From NCBI GenBank assembly GCA_021783855.1, contig JAJXTL010000159.1, positions 1 through 6,139 on the forward strand: DNA of 6,139 bases, written 5' to 3'. How positions within the stretch are numbered: the stretch's first letter is position 1; every line of letters starts with the position of its first letter. Positions 5,701 to 6,139 of the stretch are shown piece by piece. The position numbers and the translations under genes were made by a program. This DNA is from Pseudomonadota bacterium. Lineage in GTDB: Bacteria > Pseudomonadota > Gammaproteobacteria > Burkholderiales > Gallionellaceae. The notes beneath the pieces were generated by a model, which was given only the letters and a program-made list of their open reading frames with translations, did not search any database and was not told the DNA's origin.

Positions 5701-5925
5701 ATGGGTTCATTGAGCATTTGGCATTGGTTGATCGTGTTGGTCGTGGTCATGCTGGTGTTTGGCACCAAGAAACTGCGCAATATCGGCAGCGATCTGGGCG
5801 GCGCAGTCAAGGGCTTCAAGGAAGGCATGGGAACGCCTGCCGCCGATGAACCCGCCAAACAGGTCAAAGAAGACGGGCACACCATCGAAGGCGAAGTCAA
5901 AAGCAAAACGCACAGCAATATTTGA
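5701..5925 (+). CDS. tatA: Sec-independent (twin-arginine) translocase subunit TatA
   Basis: Inner-membrane protein that oligomerises to let folded, cofactor-bearing proteins cross during twin-arginine export. Its layout is diagnostic. A short N-terminus (MGSLSIWH) is followed by one membrane helix (about 9-20), the conserved Phe20-Gly21 hinge, and an amphipathic helix ([20 protein letters not shown], 23-42). The tail is charged and probably unstructured. At 74 residues it is a normal TatA. The N-terminus lacks the acidic residue and Gly-Pro hinge of TatB, which appears downstream. It lies 15 bases after the HIT gene and has its own strong ribosome binding site. Confidence 0.95.
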   Translation: MGSLSIWHWLIVLVVVMLVFGTKKLRNIGSDLGGAVKGFKEGMGTPAADEPAKQVKEDGHTIEGEVKSKTHSNI

Positions 5926-5926
5926 T

Positions 5927-6001
5927 ATGACACTCGCGCAGCGCAACCTTGTTCCACCCGGCTTTGTCACGCACGTTGAAGCGCTCAATGCTGAAGGGTA
6001 A
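5927..6001 (+). CDS. Possible 24-residue ORF between tatA and tatB
   Basis: An ATG one base after the tatA stop opens a 24-codon frame (MTLAQRNLVPPGFVTHVEAL and four more residues) that closes at TAA 5999-6001, two bases before the tatB ATG. It fills the 78-base gap exactly and could be translated by coupling from tatA. I recognise no family. There is no good ribosome binding site, and it could be chance or the remnant of a longer gene. Confidence 0.2.
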   Translation: MTLAQRNLVPPGFVTHVEALNAEG

Positions 6002-6003
6002 TC

Positions 6004-6139
6004 ATGTTTGACTTTAGCATGGGCGAGTTGATGGTAGTGATGGTGGTGGCGTTGGTCGTCATCGGGCCTGAGCGTCTGCCCAAAGTGGCCCGCACCCTGG
6101 GGCATCTTTATGGTCGCGCCCAGCGTTATGTGAATGGTG
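6004..6139 (+). CDS. tatB: Twin-arginine translocase subunit TatB, 5' part
   Basis: TatB forms the substrate-receptor complex with TatC in the inner membrane. The 45 complete codons visible show MFDFSMGELMVVMVVALVVI, with the conserved Glu8 near the membrane face, then the Gly21-Pro22 hinge and the start of the amphipathic helix (ERLPKVARTLGHLYGRAQRY). The Gly-Pro hinge and early acidic residue separate it from TatA. GAAGG (5993-5997), six bases before ATG 6004, is the ribosome binding site. The gene runs off the right edge; tatC would be expected next. Confidence 0.95.
   Translation, partial: MFDFSMGELMVVMVVALVVIGPERLPKVARTLGHLYGRAQRYVNG

Overview
The window is a housekeeping stretch of a proteobacterial chromosome, most likely a betaproteobacterium. 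The basis is gene order hisC-hisB-hisH-hisA-hisF-hisI-hisE-hinT-tatA-tatB, with separate (unfused) hisB, hisI and hisE, plus the style of the proteins. A Nitrosomonadales or Gallionellaceae-type organism would fit, but this is an impression from memory, not a search result. All confident genes are on the + strand.

Layout. Positions 1-132 are the 3' end of a small coiled-coil/membrane protein gene resembling DUF1640. It is cut short by a ~155-bp MITE-like element (130-284) with 11-bp terminal inverted repeats and a duplicated target site; the displaced last codons survive at 294-314. A non-coding stretch with a possible promoter leads into hisC (455-1528). Then come hisB (1657-2244), hisH (2262-2963), hisA (2978-3727), hisF (3730-4488), hisI (4573-4977) and hisE (5012-5341). 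They are followed by a HIT-family hydrolase (5338-5685, overlapping hisE by ATGA), tatA (5701-5925) and the first 45 codons of tatB (6004 to the window end).

How they work together. HisE and HisI carry out steps 2 and 3 of histidine synthesis, HisA isomerises ProFAR, and HisH/HisF form the glutamine-dependent IGP synthase, which also releases AICAR to purine synthesis. HisB dehydrates IGP and HisC transaminates imidazole acetol phosphate. hisG, hisD and a histidinol-phosphatase gene are not in the window. hinT and tatA follow closely and may be cotranscribed; TatA and TatB belong to the twin-arginine export system.

What is unusual. The genes are ordinary, but the operon is riddled with small repeats. 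There is the MITE upstream, a REP-like GC-rich palindrome between hisC and hisB, and a copy of what looks like the same family inserted in frame inside hisH (about 20-24 extra residues). There are paired hairpins between hisF and hisI, and a heptamer tandem repeat with G-quadruplex potential over the hisI stop codon. I see no new defence, mobile-gene or biosynthetic system; the in-frame palindrome in hisH is the most interesting item.
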